From Antrodiella citrinella (lineage: Eukaryota; Basidiomycota; Agaricomycetes; Polyporales; Steccherinaceae): a stretch of DNA of 64,000 nt. The stretch covers positions 482,824 to 546,823 of the forward strand of contig SGPM01000001.1 of NCBI GenBank assembly GCA_004802725.1, written 5' to 3'. Within the stretch, counting starts at the first letter, position 1. Every line of letters begins with the position of its first letter. The position numbers were made by a program, and so were the translations under genes. A model generated the notes under the pieces. That model did no database searches, was not told the origin of the DNA, and saw only the letters and a program-made list of their open reading frames with translations. Of the stretch, positions 12,001 through 24,617 are shown piece by piece.

Positions 12001-14069
12001 TGGTCAAGAACATCATTGTCAGACTGGCCAGGTATTTCGATGACCATGAAGACATCCGCGAATGGCACAATTTGCCTACCGAGCAATTCATGAAGAAAGA
12101 CGGCTCGATGAAGGCTGCAAGTGATGTTTTCTTTTGGCTGCAGTGGGATGTTGATGCAGGTTCTTGCAGCATCACCCTCAACCCAAACAAGGGTACTCCC
12201 AGTTGTTTTCTCTGCCGGATATCAGCGAGACGTATGTTTTCACCTGCAGTACTATCATATGTATGTCACTGACCTCGCACAGAGACGGTATGGAAGACGA
12301 CCAGTTTTCGCCGGTGCTGGTACAGGACCTCTTGGAACATCTGGAAGACACTGTACTGCCGCATCTCACGCCAAACGAACACCAGTCGCTCGTTGTTCTT
12401 ATACAAACGACTCTCCAGGTACTTATCCGAATGTTCCCATCGTGCATGTGTCAATCTAAAAACGCCCTCCAGATTCACGAGAAGCGGCGAGCATTGGATC
12501 CCAATGGCCTCAGATACTTGACAATGATGCGCATCTTCTACAATAACAACCGTCTGTTGTCGTCTCCAACTACACCAGCCTCGAACGGCGCCATATCTAT
12601 ATCACTACAACGGCGCCAGCGGTTACGATATCGAGATATGATCTGGGCTTTCCACAGTGATAGTCAAGACCTCCTTCTTTCGGCGTCGGTGGAAGCCTGC
12701 GACGGGGGTAAAATGACGTGGTCCGACGCGCGGACGTTGGGTGTGGTCCTCTGGCTGCGTTCCGCGGATACGATGGTACGTGTATGATATTCACTTACGT
12801 CGTCTTCCTAACGTGATTTTCCCAGCGGTCGCATTTAGAGGTTATCGCGCGAAACCAGTTCCTGTCAGGAGAACTTCGTGATCCAACGAGTTGCAGTTTG
12901 TTCTATTTTGCTTTAGGCAAAGTGAAGCTTGTGCACGGACTGTGGAGACAGGCGGCGGGACACAGAGAGCAAGTGCTGATGCTAAAGTTCTTGAACAACG
13001 ACTTCGATGAACCTCGTTGGCGTACTGCCGCGCTGAAGAACGCGTTTGCTTTGCTTAGCAAACGACGTTTCGGTGAGTCGCATACCCTAGTCGATACATG
13101 TTCTCTCTGACTAACACTTTTAATTTAGAATATGCTGCAGCATTCTTTCTCTTAGGCGGCAGCTTGAAAGATGCGGTGAACGTATGTCTGAGGAATTTGC
13201 AAGATTTTCAGCTCGCTCTTGCCCTTGCTCGCGTGGCTGAGCAGGATGAGGAAGGCCCAATCTTCAAAGATATCCTTCACACGACGGTCATACCAACTGC
13301 CTTTCGGGAGGGCAACCGTTGGCTAGCGAGTTGGGCATTCTGGATGCTACACCGGCGAGACTTGGCCGTACGAGTCCTTCTCGTGAGTAATTGTTACGCC
13401 ACGTTCTATTGCCACTCTGACAATGGACATCCAGAGCCCCTTGCAAGATCTAGCAAGCTCCCTATCCATCGCCGTCACGGAGATCGGTGAACCACACTTC
13501 GACGATCCAAGTTTGGCACTACTATTCTCTCAGTTGAAGACGAAGACTTTGCAAACCGCGAAGGGCACAAGTGAGATCTCAGGTCGCACAGAGTTCAACT
13601 TTGTCCTTCAGATGTCTCGAGTGTTTTGCAGGATGGGTGAGTACCTATTACGTCTGTGATCGAGCAGACATGCCAACGGAGACCTGCAGGTTGCCATGCG
13701 TTGGCGTTAGATCTCGTCAGGACGTGGTCATTCGACAGACCATCGGTCGTGATGCACGATCCCGCACGACCCACTCGTCGGCCACCGAGCCCGATCACCA
13801 CCCGATTCGCGTTGGAACCCGCTCTACGTCGCCGGTCCTCCATCATGATAGACATGCATATCGATTCGTTGCCTCCTACACGACCTGCGTCCCCTGAAAA
13901 AGTTGCTGAGCGGCTGGATGGTATTCTTGCAGAGAATGTGACGGGCAACGCTGAGGTGGTGACAGGAGAGAACGATCTTATTGCACGCAAGGCTGGTATT
14001 GGGAGCTTGATGAAATCGGCGAAGCAGGATTTGAGCGTGCCAGAGTTCGACATGAACTCCTTCTTCTAG
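9051..14069 (+). CDS. RAV1: RAVE complex subunit Rav1 (V-ATPase assembly)
   Basis: Rav1/DmX-family protein. With Rav2 and Skp1 it forms RAVE, which reassembles the V-ATPase on vacuoles and endosomes. The N-terminal WD propeller begins with SIIILNALSLDFVCALAFWEAFPG and continues through GLLAVGTSSHLSVYTL and ILYTVTENATLRIFMPVLDAPQ. The C-terminal half has the Rav1p_C hallmarks YHPQMILQCLLW, SLFYFALGKVKLVHGLWRQA, KFLNNDFDEPRWRTAALKNA, EYAAAFFLLGGSLKDAV and RWLASWAFWML. Supported exons include 9051-9131, 9184 onward, 12826-13072, 13129-13382, 13435-13636 and 13690-14069. The first two thirds contain several n bases, and one junction near 12110-12180 has no unambiguous splice solution, so a full exon list is not given. 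No sign of a pseudogene. Confidence 0.9.
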
Positions 14070-14269
14070 TTGTGCCCTTTCCAAGCTCATATGCACGTAA
14101 AGTAAACCGTAGATGTGTGTAATTTATCGTTCGCAACTGGGATCTCAGTTCAAGGGGAATCCATCGAGTATATTATGTACACAGCAGCCGAGCTTCTTCG
14201 TAAAACACAAAACGTAGAAATGGTCGTTGATGAGAGGGAAGGATAAGATAATTAGTCTATCTATCCTGT

Positions 14270-15933
14270 TCAAGCCTCAGGCTCGACATCCCGTTTCTTC
14301 AACACGAGTTCCGTGCCAACGGCAGCCTTCCAGACCCTGTTCACATCTTCGACGACGGTCTCGAAGTGGGAGGTCGCGTCGTAGGAACGGGTGATGAAGA
14401 TGTTATCAGCCTCGCCACTTGAGGTGGGCGTGTACAGCGAGGAGACGGAGATGAACCTGCGGTGCATGTCAGTTACAGTGGGGACGAGTGAAGTAAGGGT
14501 ACGCACTTGTCGTATACGGGACCGAGCAATTGGAGACCAGCCGCAAGCTCCTGCTCTGGACGGTCTGTCTCTACGATGGTGCTAACGATTGCGACATAGA
14601 CATCCTTAGCGCAGACGTTGTGTGTTGAGGAAACCATGGCAATGTAGATATCTGAAGGATGAATGTGAGACAGAGGATATTTGACTTCAGTCAATACACT
14701 GACCGTTCCGTCGGCCAACCTGGTTTTGAGGGATGATGATCTGCAAGCTGTCGGCATCCTCGGTACCAGGAATAGGGTGCTTGAGAATACAGATCGCACG
14801 AACGACCTTACCCTCCTCCAATACACGAACTTTGCCACCATCCGCGACATCCTTGCCAGCACCGAAGTAGCTAGGATCGCCGATGACCTGCTTGGCCTTG
14901 ACAATCTCCTCACCAGACTTGACACCAACGAACTTGCCATCGGCATCCGTGATGATCTCATGGATGGGCTTGTCAAGCATGTAGGTACCACCGTAGATAG
15001 CACTGAGACGTGCGAAGGATTGTGGGAGCTCGCCAAGACCGTAGAGAGGGTAGATGTAGGGGGACTTGCCCCAACGGGCCATGGAAGCGGTGTAGAGTAC
15101 AATGCGACTGTAGGCCTCCCGTGCTGGTTGAGTTTTGTAACTGCGCGAGAATCAGATCGTCTGTGAGACATCACGCAGGTACTACACGTACTCGTCGTCA
15201 AGGTAGAGACCCATCGCGTGGCCGATGAAATCCTGAGTACCAGGCTCCAACCCAAACTTCTCGTAGATAGTCTTCATGTCGTCCTTGTCGAGGTCGATAC
15301 CTGCACGACTGATCAGAACCATGGTCAGGAAATTAGAGGCTCGAGACACACCTTGATGCGTAGCGGGATCCTCATCCTTCCAACCTTGCAAGAACTCGAA
15401 GAACTTCTTCGCGCGCCGCTTCTCAAACGGACCCATGAGGGGACTCTTGACAGCCTCCATCTGCGTACTGGGCACCTTGGAGATCCTGCCATCACGGTAG
15501 ACGAAGCTGCCAGCGATCTGCTTGAACTCAAGGTAGCGAGTCACATCGGTGTGGACGAGAATCTTGGAAAGCTCGCCGGATGCCATGATGAACTTGGGGA
15601 TCAAGTCCACAGCATAGTCGCGATCGCGACCAAGTTCAGTCGGAGGTGTTTGATCAGGCCTGAACTTGCGATATAGCTAGGGTAGGATAGGAGCATCAGC
15701 AGCGAGTAGAAATGCATGTCAACGAATAGACAGACCTGGGTGAGGTTCAAACTGGCACTGTCACCACCATAATAATCGTTCCGATCCATGTGCAGGACCT
15801 TCTTGCCCTCGACGGACAGCAAACCCGACAGGATACATTCGGTCAATCCAGTACCGAGCACAATGACCTGCCATCAGGTCAGTATACGTGAGATAAGACG
15901 TAGATGAGAGCCTACGTCGTATTCTTCATCCAT
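14270..15933 (-). CDS. GDI1: Rab GDP-dissociation inhibitor
   Basis: Extracts GDP-bound, prenylated Rab GTPases from membranes and recycles them in the cytosol; essential for vesicle transport. Seven exons (15916-15933, 15736-15867, 15352-15676, 15186-15300, 14704-15140, 14507-14651, 14270-14456) give 452 residues, almost the length of yeast Gdi1. Signatures are the dinucleotide-fold start [21 protein letters not shown], the [10 protein letters not shown] segment, [31 protein letters not shown] in the Rab-binding platform and QIIIPQNQ. All introns are 45-59 bases. A TATATA box lies about 84 bases upstream of the start codon. Confidence 0.96.
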
Positions 15934-16016
15934 GGTTGTAGTAATTCGTGGCAGGAATATGCGAGGTCGATGTGGAAAGGTGGCAGGGCCTCACAAACGG
16001 TCGTGGTCGCGAATGC

Positions 16017-16022
16017 TATATA
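16017..16022 (-). promoter_or_regulatory. TATA box of GDI1
   Basis: TATATA on the minus strand about 84 bases upstream of the GDI1 start codon, a normal distance for a fungal core promoter. Confidence 0.45.
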
Positions 16023-16172
16023 GCTGCCTCGCCTAAATACGCGCATCGATCCACATTGCACTCCACGTGGCTGCAGTCAGCCTCGCAGTCAGCCGCATCG
16101 TAATAATTGAGCCGAGTCTCTCGTACAAAAAGTAGTAAAGTACATTGGAATAACATAAGACCGTACAGGTAT

Positions 16173-17701
16173 CTATCTCGAACGCTTGTGAGACTTGTAG
16201 TCCTCTCCAGAAGCTTTGCGCTTCATGGCCGCCTTACCCTTCTTTGACCATGATGGGATCGCTGTCTGCGAAGACAACAATCTGGTCCTCTTTGGCGCCT
16301 CATTTCTGCGTCTGTACTTCTTCACAAAGGCGTCGACAACTAGAGCAACAATGTAAGAGACACCCTAGATATCATATCCAGATCGAGAACGTACCATCTC
16401 GGTGATGTCGATATGCTTCCACCCACGCGCCCACGGATCGCTGCGTGTACTGTAGACGACTGTGTTCAGAAAACAATTGCAAAATAACCATGCACATGCT
16501 TGCGTACCATATTTGCAAACGGCTCCCAACGAGATTTAATCGTGCCTATGTCCCCGTTCCATTCTTCAGTAGATGCTATGAATCTCGCCATAACCCGCTT
16601 GTCGGAGTCAAGCAGCTTTCCCCCAGCTTCCGACATGTTCTGGACATCCTCGTCTTCATCTGACGCTTCGCTTTCTTGCTCAGAGGGCTCATCCTCGTAT
16701 CCGCTCTCGTCAGAGGAGGATTTCTCGTCGCTTTCATCGTTGTCTCCGTCGTCTTCATCCGACCCAAAACACACATCTCCACTCTTGCGCCATTCAGCCT
16801 GGATTGCGTCCAAGATACTTTCGATCTTGGCTTCATTCCTGCCCATGAAATTTCTCCAAGCCGCTTTAGAATGGTGAGGAGCCTATTGATTGAATGATCA
16901 GCCAGTAATCTGTCAGAAGGATTGAAAGACACGGACATATTTGGACAGTTCTTCTGCCAGAGTTGATTTGTTGCGGCTGAAATTCTCGCGGCAACGATAG
17001 CGTATGTAATCCTTCATGAACTTGCTGTCTTCGCTCGTGAATCTGAAGTTGCCATTGGATAACTGCTCGGTACGCTTGGGGGGCGCAGGTCCAGAATACT
17101 TCTGCTCACGATGATCTCGCGAAGGCGGGTGGAGAGGAGGAGACGCAGACCTCCTCTTGATTTGTTTCCCATTGCCCTTGGTACTACGCCGCTCAGCTTC
17201 GATGAGCTTGTCAAGACGGACTCTGTGTTCAAGATAGTAGTCTTTCCACATATGTGCAGGATGGTTGTTTACCTGCAGCGAAAAACGTGTGAGTATATAC
17301 GCCATACTAGTAGTAAGATTAGGTATGCTTACTGAATGCAGGTTTTGCAAAGCTTTTCTATAGGATATTCCCTTCGACTCGCTCTCGTAAAGGGTTTGGA
17401 CGAGAACGTCCTCGTCCATTGGTCCGACCTGCTGACCACTGTTCATGAGCTTCGAACATTCATGTAGCAGCCACATTGGCATGGGGTTCGGAGCCTGAGC
17501 CTGAGCTTGAGAGTACATCTGCAGTCCTGGGGAACCAAAAAACATGTTGGCCATTTGCTGGCTGGGAATCGAGCTGCTACTAGGGAAGGGGGTTGAGCCA
17601 TTCATGCCACTCCCTCCTGCCCCATTTCCGGAGAGCAGAGCAATGAGCTGTTGGGCAAGGGCCTGGTCGGACATTGAAGGATTGTTTGGAGATGATGCCA
17701 T
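16173..17701 (-). CDS. Nuclear protein with Myb/Rap1-like DNA-binding region
   Basis: Five exons (17333-17701, 16937-17272, 16508-16882, 16395-16449, 16173-16339) give 433 residues. The N-terminus is Ser/Gly/Gln-rich. The middle has a short domain (NNHPAHMWKDYYLEHRVRLD) that recalls the Rap1-type pattern where a bulky residue set precedes Trp-Lys. After a Lys/Arg/Pro linker comes RFTSEDSKFMKDYIRYRCRE and, across a splice junction, YAPHHSKAAWRNFMGRN, which resembles a Myb/Rap1 helix set. An acidic Asp/Glu/Ser tract (around residues 265-310) follows, and the tail is basic (KKGKAAMKRK, HKRSR), fitting nuclear localisation. The family is not firmly recognised; a telomere or chromatin protein is possible. 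It shares a 348-base divergent region with the phosphatase gene. Confidence 0.72.
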
Positions 17702-18049
17702 ACGGCCAGCAAAGGTGAAACTTTCCTGGACTCAGATGCGAACGAAAGAAAAGCGCGACGAGAGGGTTAGAGAAGGAAAGTCCCTATAAGTAGAAAGCGC
17801 TAATACTAGGGCTGCTACCCTCTCACTGTCAGTCCCCCGCTTATTTTGATCGATCAATAATTGACAATCAATTGCAACGTTCCAGTCAACTGCTTTGCGA
17901 GTTACGGTACAGAGTCTGCTCCTCATCCGCGAGTGCACACAGAGTGCATATACTCTGTTTTGTTCGTGTGTATTTTGATCTGATCACCCAATTGAACTAA
18001 TCACTCATGATCGCATCCTAGATTTGCGTAGGCTCCATACACCATTGGT
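17702..18049. promoter_or_regulatory. Divergent promoter of Myb-like gene and LTP1
   Basis: A 348-base shared upstream region. No clear TATA box or known operator could be identified. An AT-rich patch surrounds 17855-17875. Confidence 0.45.
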
Positions 18050-18712
18050 ATGGCCCCGTCTGCTCTTGTCGTGTGCCTCGGCAACATATGTCGTTCACCT
18101 ATGGGTGAGGCAGTCCTCGCCCATGTTGCCAAACAGCGTGGTATCGACATGGTTGTCGATTCTGCTGGGACTGCTGGCTACCATGTCAGCGAAGAACCCG
18201 ATGAACGGTACGCCTACTTTACTCCATGAATGATGCTGTCGATCTCTTACGGCAAGCGAAATTCTGTTTACAGCACAGTAGCGACATGCCGTAAAGTGCG
18301 TACAGGTCTCTTCTTGCCCTTGGCTATCGACATGTCTGACTCTGTTTTTGATAGCATAACGTCCCGATCAACCACGAAGCTCGCCAAGTTACAGCAGAAG
18401 ACTTCAGGACATTCACTCACATACTAGCATCCGACGAGTCCAATCTACGGAATTTGGAAAGAATGAAGCCCTCAGACGCCACAGCTGAAGTCCGTCTCTT
18501 TGGATCTTACGTCGACGGCAAGCAAATCGCGGATCCGTACTATGGTGGTATCGTGAGTGATTTTGCGAGAGTGCAACCGTCGATGACCGCTCATTATTGG
18601 TCGTGTGCAGGGTGGATTTGAGCAGTGTTTTAAGCAATGTGTCACGTACTCTAATGCGTTCCTGGACGAGGTCGTAGGGAAGGGTACGCGGACTACTGCG
18701 GCCAGCTTGTAA
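18050..18712 (+). CDS. LTP1: Low-molecular-weight protein tyrosine phosphatase
   Basis: Four exons (18050-18207, 18274-18295, 18355-18552, 18611-18712) give 159 residues, the normal family size. The catalytic P-loop is VCLGNICRSP with Cys9 and Arg15 (C-x5-R), and the general acid lies in DPYYGG. It removes phosphate from tyrosine residues and small aryl phosphates in the cytosol; yeast Ltp1 and fission yeast Stp1 are relatives. The second exon is only 22 bases. The gene ends 127 bases from the convergent MMSDH gene. Confidence 0.94.
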
Positions 18713-18839
18713 TTATTCGTAGCTGTGTATGCATTATTTGGAACTCGGGTAGTCACGCGTTGAGATACGAATAAGCCATAGGTAAGCATTAAATTACAAT
18801 TTCCTACTTCGCAAGCTGACGATGTCCCTTTGTACGACG

Positions 18840-21029
18840 TTAGTGGTGTGTGGGCATATCTACCGTCGCTTTGTTCCCGATCGCATCCTCCGCTTTCCAC
18901 AACGACGTAATGGTCTTGTTTTGAGTGTAAAAGTCGACACCACTATACACACCGTTAGCATACAACGTCAAGATAGATAACATTGTGATGCTTACCTTCG
19001 CCCATAGAAAGGTATGTCTCCAAGGAAACTCGCCTTGTTACCACTCCACGAGAACATTGGCAGAGGTACGGGAATGGGTACGTTGATACCGATCTGACCA
19101 ACCTCGACTTGATTCTCAAACTTGCGAGCGGTAGAGCCACTCTGAGTGAAGATGGCTGTTCCGTTACCGTACGGGTTGGCGTTGATTATGGCCAAAGCAT
19201 CGTCCAGAGTATCTGCCTTGATCACGATCAGAGCAGGTCCGAAGATTTCTTCCCTGTATAATCATCGCATATGAGCGAGGTGTAACAGGATCGAAAGTCG
19301 TGAACGACCCACTTGTAACATCTCATGTCCGTTGTCGCTTCGATGACTGTCGGGCCAACCCAGTTGCCATCAGGGAATGCAGGAACCTCAAAGTTGCGAC
19401 CGTCGAGATGAATCTTGCCACCCTGCTCTTCAGCGGATGCAATGAGGCCCACAATCCGGTTTTTGGCCGCTGGAGAAATGACAGGTCCAAAGTCCGCGCC
19501 CTTCTCGAAACCTTGGTTCACCTTGAGCTTCTGAGCACGTTCAACAAGTTCTGGGATCCATTCCTGGGCGGATCCGACCAATACAACTGCGATGCAAGCC
19601 GAACTCAGGACAGATTCCTACTACGGTCATCGTTGAGGATACTCACCGACAGAGATAGCCATGCACCTTTGACCAGCAGCTAGATACACGATGAGTGTGG
19701 TGTTAAACTGCACGTATACCGATTGCCACTTACCACCAAACGCAGCACCGATGAGCGAGTTCAATGCGTGGTTCTTGTTAGCATCAGGCATGAGGATTGC
19801 GTGATTCTTGGCACCGAGATTTGCTTGAACACGCTTGCCAGTCTTCCTGCCTCTCTCGTATATGTGCTTGCCAGCGCGATCACCACCAACGAAGCTGATA
19901 GCCCTGATAGCGGGATTATCACAAATAGCGTTGACCGTTGGCACCGTTCCGTGTACGACGTTTACGACGCCGGAAGGCAGACCTGCTCGTTGACAGAGCT
20001 CGGCGATGATCATGGCGGCACCAGGGTCCCTTTCAGAGGGCTTGAGAATCAGAGTATTACCCGTTGCAATTGCCATGGGTATTGTCCACAAAGGGATCAT
20101 GCTAAGGCAGGGGATGTGAGCTTGGATGTGCACATTTGATCACATGCATTCTTACGCAGGGAAGTTGAACGGTGCAATACTGTGGCAAAAGATTAATCAA
20201 CAAACACTTGTTTTAAAACCATTGCAAGGACATACCTAGCACATACGCCTAAGGGTAGTCTGCGAGTCGACGTATCCATATCCTTACTGACTATGATCCA
20301 AGCATCACCAAGAGAAAGCAACGCATTTATCACGCTACTCACCTTCGATAGTGTTGCCGAGGAGGGCGGTAGGGATGCCTGTCGCAGTTTCAACAACCTG
20401 CAAACCTCGTAGAAGATCTCCTTGTGCATCTGTCGACGGAAACAAACTCAGATCCGGGATATAACATAGTATCGACCGAGACATACCTGCATAGGTCTTG
20501 CCTTGCTCGAGGACAATGCTGTTGGCGACTGCATCACCATGTTGACGGAGTTGATGCTGAAGTCTGTCTCTGGCTTAGCAACATTCTCGTGAACACAGAA
20601 TGTATATGCTTACTCCATTACAACCCGTTGGCGAGTGAGCACGCTAGACCGACCCCATGTCTTGAATGCTTCGGATGCAGCGGAGACAGCCTGTTCGAAT
20701 TCTGCAGGTGTTGTCTCTGGCACCCGGGTCAGCAGAGTTTGGGTAGCCTAGGAAAAGAGTCAGATGTGATGCTGCTCCGGACAATGAGTACTGAGTACAC
20801 GCACCGGATCCACAACATCTATCCAGTCGGTGGTTTTGCTCTCTACAAACTCGCCGCCAATGAAGTTCTTGGTGTTTCCACCTGTTGCACTGGTACCTCT
20901 CCAATCTTTGGAAAGCTGCTCGGCTTTTGAGCAGGCTGTCGCGGTCAGTGCACTCAATGGAGGCTTAGGAGCGGCGGTTGCGAACCCGCGGGAACGCAGA
21001 ACTGAGATTGCACGGGCAGCAGGGGGCAT
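18840..21029 (-). CDS. Mitochondrial methylmalonate-semialdehyde dehydrogenase
   Basis: CoA-dependent aldehyde dehydrogenase (ALDH6 family) turning methylmalonate and malonate semialdehydes into propionyl-CoA and acetyl-CoA in valine, pyrimidine and beta-alanine breakdown. Eleven exons, from 20805-21029 down to 18840-18942 and including small ones of 33 and 24 bases (19647-19679, 20156-20179), sum to 545 residues. The N-terminus ([18 protein letters not shown]) is a mitochondrial presequence. Signatures are [27 protein letters not shown], the NAD-site segment [16 protein letters not shown], the catalytic Cys in [11 protein letters not shown], and EEIFGPAL. Codons upstream of 21029 remain open but offer no ATG, so this ATG is chosen. 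Confidence 0.95.
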
Positions 21030-21106
21030 TGCGAGCGAACACGACGACAAAGACGACGACAGTAAAGGTGTAGAATGGTCAATGTTATTCCAGTTTGTGC
21101 CGTCCG

Positions 21107-21116
21107 TTATATATAC
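21107..21116 (-). promoter_or_regulatory. TATA box of the MMSDH gene
   Basis: GTATATATAA on the minus strand about 80 bases upstream of the start codon at 21029. Confidence 0.5.
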
Positions 21117-21273
21117 AGTGCACGGCTCAGAGAGGAGTGCCGCTCTCTCATCATGGGGTCTTCTTCGGCGTCTACCCTATGAGGTCGTTGTCTCGGACCA
21201 TATACCTGCTCGATACTTGCTCTGTCACCTTCGTACAGACCCGGACAATGTTCAGTCAACATTCGGTCGCAGC

Positions 21274-21294
21274 GTCGGGCGTCGGGCGTCGGGC
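21274..21294. repeat. Three-copy 7-bp tandem repeat
   Basis: The unit GTCGGGC is repeated three times head to tail, followed by GTCGTCG. It lies in the divergent promoter region and codes for nothing recognisable. Confidence 0.8.
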
Positions 21295-21765
21295 GTCGTC
21301 GCCCATCGTGAGCATTTCCTGACGGTCTTGACAATGGAGGCCAGACTGGTGTACGCTTCACTAATACGGAGTCTCTCTACTAGTAATTACAATTCGTGCT
21401 TACCGCTGCATGCAGCCGATTCGCTCTGGTAACCAAGGCACAGTTTAGAATCGGCATCGCCATATCGGAAATTCGAAAGCGGTTTGGCGATGTTCGAGAA
21501 CCCGTCGGATGGGAGTACGCGAACTGGGCGTCAATAAATACCACAAGGAGCCCGCCTTGATGAATTCATCTCATCTTTCGGGCCTTTGGGTCGGTCGTTT
21601 GCCTTGCTGTCTCCTTGTCTCTCATCCACCTCCTCCTTACTGGCCTGTTCTCGCAGTGCTCAGTTTTCACACCCTCCCCAACCGAGTCGATCTCGCTCGT
21701 AAACTGTCACTCTTTCCGTAGACCACTGCGCTGGTCTTCGGTCTTACACTCTTTTTCATTTCGCC

Positions 21766-24127
21766 ATGACTTCCCCCTCAACAACTAACTTGCTGTCTGC
21801 AGCCAACTCTCCTCGTCAGACAACCCCTAGTCCTCGCTCTATCCGGTCCTCTGCAAGCAATGCGTCCCTGGTGCGTGTTTTTCCTGTGGTCGAAACTGAC
21901 CCAGTTCTCACACGATGTGTAGAACGAGACACGTTATCCAGGTGCCAGAGATAGCAAGGGTCCCATACCATCCTCCATATCCGACAAGGTAAATCCCACT
22001 GCTTTCGATATTTTGGCACACGTACTCAATTTTTCCCCAGTTTGCTCTGCCACCGGACCCTTCATCCTGGGGTGGTGATCTCTCCATAGAGCATCGCGAG
22101 GTGGACGATTTCCTGCATAATCCAGATCCAAGACGCGACCGTAAGTACGACCAAGGCGGTACCATTTTCACTCTACGTGGTGTCGCCAACTTGGGATGTC
22201 TGGTCATCCTGTTCTTGGGTATCACCACTTTGTTGTACGTCTTCTCTTCTTGTCTAGATAGCGAGCAGGCCTGACGTGTCTGCGCAGTGCTGGTTACCCC
22301 TTGATCACATATTTCACCAAGAAGCCTGTTTCGACCCTTGGCGGGTTTAACCTTGGCGGCATGAACGCGTCTGGACAGGTACGGTGATTTCGTGACTGCC
22401 GACAACACGATGTTAAACTATTGTTAGGTGCCTTCGATGTCGGGCAACTGGGGCCTAATCGATCTCGATACGCCCAAGGAGCTCTACTACAAGGCGAATC
22501 TCCACAGCACCAAACAGTGGCAGCTTGTGTTCAGCGACGAGTTTAACGTTGACGGGCGCACATTTTATCCCGGAGATGACCCATACTGGGAGGCTGTTGA
22601 CCTGCATTATTGGGCCACGAACAACATGGAATGGTATGACCCTGCTGCTATCACGACTCTCAATGGCTCGTTGCATGTCACACTATCCGAGAAGAATATC
22701 CACAATTTGAATTACCAGGGAGGCATGATGTCGACGTGGAACAAGTTTTGTTACACCGGTGGCATGGTGGAAGCCGCTGTTGTTCTTCCCGGAATCAACA
22801 ACGTTGTCGGACTGTGGCCCGCTGTCTGGACCATGGGTAACTTGGGACGTGCCGGATACGGTGCTAGCTTGGAAGGCAATGTACGTCCAGTATATCCTTC
22901 TGATAAATATTCGCTCACAATTTGATATTATTAGTGGCCGTACACATATGACTCTTGCGATGTTGGTACCGTTAGGAATCAAACTCTGAACGGTCTTCCC
23001 CTCGCTTCCACCGTGAATGGCGATCCGAGTGCCGCTGGCGCCTTGTCTTACCTTCAAGGCCAGCGACTTTCTCGTTGCACATGCCCTGGCGAGTCCCATC
23101 CCGGTCCCATGCACGCGGACGGCACTTACGTCGGTCGTGCTGCTCCTGAGATCGATTTTTTCGAGGCACAGGTGTGTACGGATAAATTTAGATGAAAGTC
23201 CCTACGGGCTGATGTTCTGCACGTTAGATCACTGGTACTCCTCTGTCAGGTCAGGTTTCTCAGTCAGGCCAGTGGGCAGTAAGTTTGCTTTCTTGGATAA
23301 CGTGCTTCGAATGTTACTTACTTTGGACTAGCCATTCGATCAGAGCTACCTCTGGAACAATGCGTCTGAATTCTTGAGCATTGCGAATACGACCCTCAGT
23401 TTCCAAAACCCTTGGGGAGGAGGTGCTTTCCAGGAGGCCACATCAGTCGTCACTGAGACTAGTAAGCAGCATCGAAGCCTCTCACCCGGGTGGCGCTGAG
23501 TGTATTGTCATTTAGACCAAGAAGCATACGAGCTGACCGGCAACGTGTTCTCTGTATATGGTATCCAATACCAACCTGGATTCGATGATGCTGTATGTGC
23601 TCTCTGACCGTGGTTGCCATACTTGGATACTCACGTTTTCGGTAGTATATCTCCTGGATCGCTGACGGTCAGTTGGCATGGACCTTGCAATCCGGCGCCG
23701 TTGGTGCGAACCCTATCACCGAGATCGGACCTCGTGCAATCCCTCAAGAGCCAATGGTGCGTTTCTCTGATTCTTTCTCATAGCTGTACCCTGATTTCAT
23801 CCCTGGTGTAGTACCTTATTGTCAATCTTGGAATGTCCAGGAATTTTGGTTATGTCGATCTCGAGCACCTGATATTTCCCGCGACGATGAAAGTCGACTA
23901 CATCCGTGTATACCAAGACCCGGATCTCATTAACATTGGTTGCGACCCTGAAGACTTCCCTACTGCTGCTTACATCAACCAGTGCGTGTTCTTGCTATGT
24001 TTCAAGTAGACTCTTCCGCTAATGATTCACCAGGTACATTGAGGCGTACACCAACCCTCTCCTGACTACCTGGGTCGACGACTACAAGCAGGTCGTCCCC
24101 AAGAACAGCTTTTTGGGCGAATGCTAA
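21766..24127 (+). CDS. KRE6: KRE6/SKN1-type beta-1,6-glucan synthesis protein (GH16-like)
   Basis: Type II membrane protein of the secretory pathway needed for beta-1,6-glucan in the cell wall. Twelve exons (first 21766-21870, largest 22428-22880, last 24034-24127) give 592 residues. A Ser/Thr/Pro-rich cytosolic head is followed by one transmembrane helix (GCLVILFLGITTLFAGYPLI), the SKN1 start WGLIDLDTP and WQLVFSDEFNVDGRTFYPGDDPYWEA, and the glycosidase-like motif EIDFFEAQ, which carries the acidic residues of family 16 enzymes. The C-terminus has VDYIRVYQDPD and a short Cys-containing tail. KRE6 and SKN1 are paralogues in yeast and cannot be told apart here. Introns are 48-65 bases. Confidence 0.94.
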
Positions 24128-24617
24128 TTGTTTGCTATCCACCACTACCGTTCACCGGATGTTTGGTTCTGCATTAAACTACCTGACACTTGCATTTTCA
24201 TACATAGTATACCCTCTTCAATTACAACATACTACCCCTCAGGATTTCGTGTGTCCTTATGGACGCGATCATATTGCTAGTCAAAGTCCGTCGTTTCGTA
24301 GTCTACGATTAGTAGAACATAGCTGGCCATGGGGAGTTGCGTTGCGTTGTTTCAGTCATGATAGCGAGGTGAATGAGAGTCGTAATTCAAATTCCGATCT
24401 TCTCATCGTTATTACGTCGTAGCTGTCATGGTGATCGATCACCTGAAGGCGCTCGTCTAAACCGGTAAGAGCCGCTTCCGGTGTATTTAGATAGGTGGGA
24501 GGCACTCTGTGCCTCTTTACGCCCATTCCTATCGAATTGTCGTCCTTGGTCTCTTGCTGCGTGGTTTCTTGCTGGGTTTTCGTACCGTCTCTATCCACAG
24601 TCTACACCAGGTTCAAA
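24128..24617. other. Intergenic region with no supported gene
   Basis: The 3' end of KRE6 and promoter of the SH3BGR-like gene. No conserved frame, RNA gene or clear regulatory element is seen. Confidence 0.55.

Larger units (their letters stand above)
21030..21765. promoter_or_regulatory. Divergent region between MMSDH gene and KRE6
   Basis: A 736-base region serving two divergent genes. It includes a TATATATA box for the dehydrogenase (21107-21116), a short GC-rich tandem repeat at 21274-21294, and a pyrimidine-rich leader (about 21600-21760) before KRE6. No gene is supported. Confidence 0.6.

Noticed and set aside
14473..15255. A 260-residue Ser/Arg-rich minus-strand frame inside GDI1
   Set aside because: It is an alternative frame of the GDI1 exons; the GDI frame is fully conserved.
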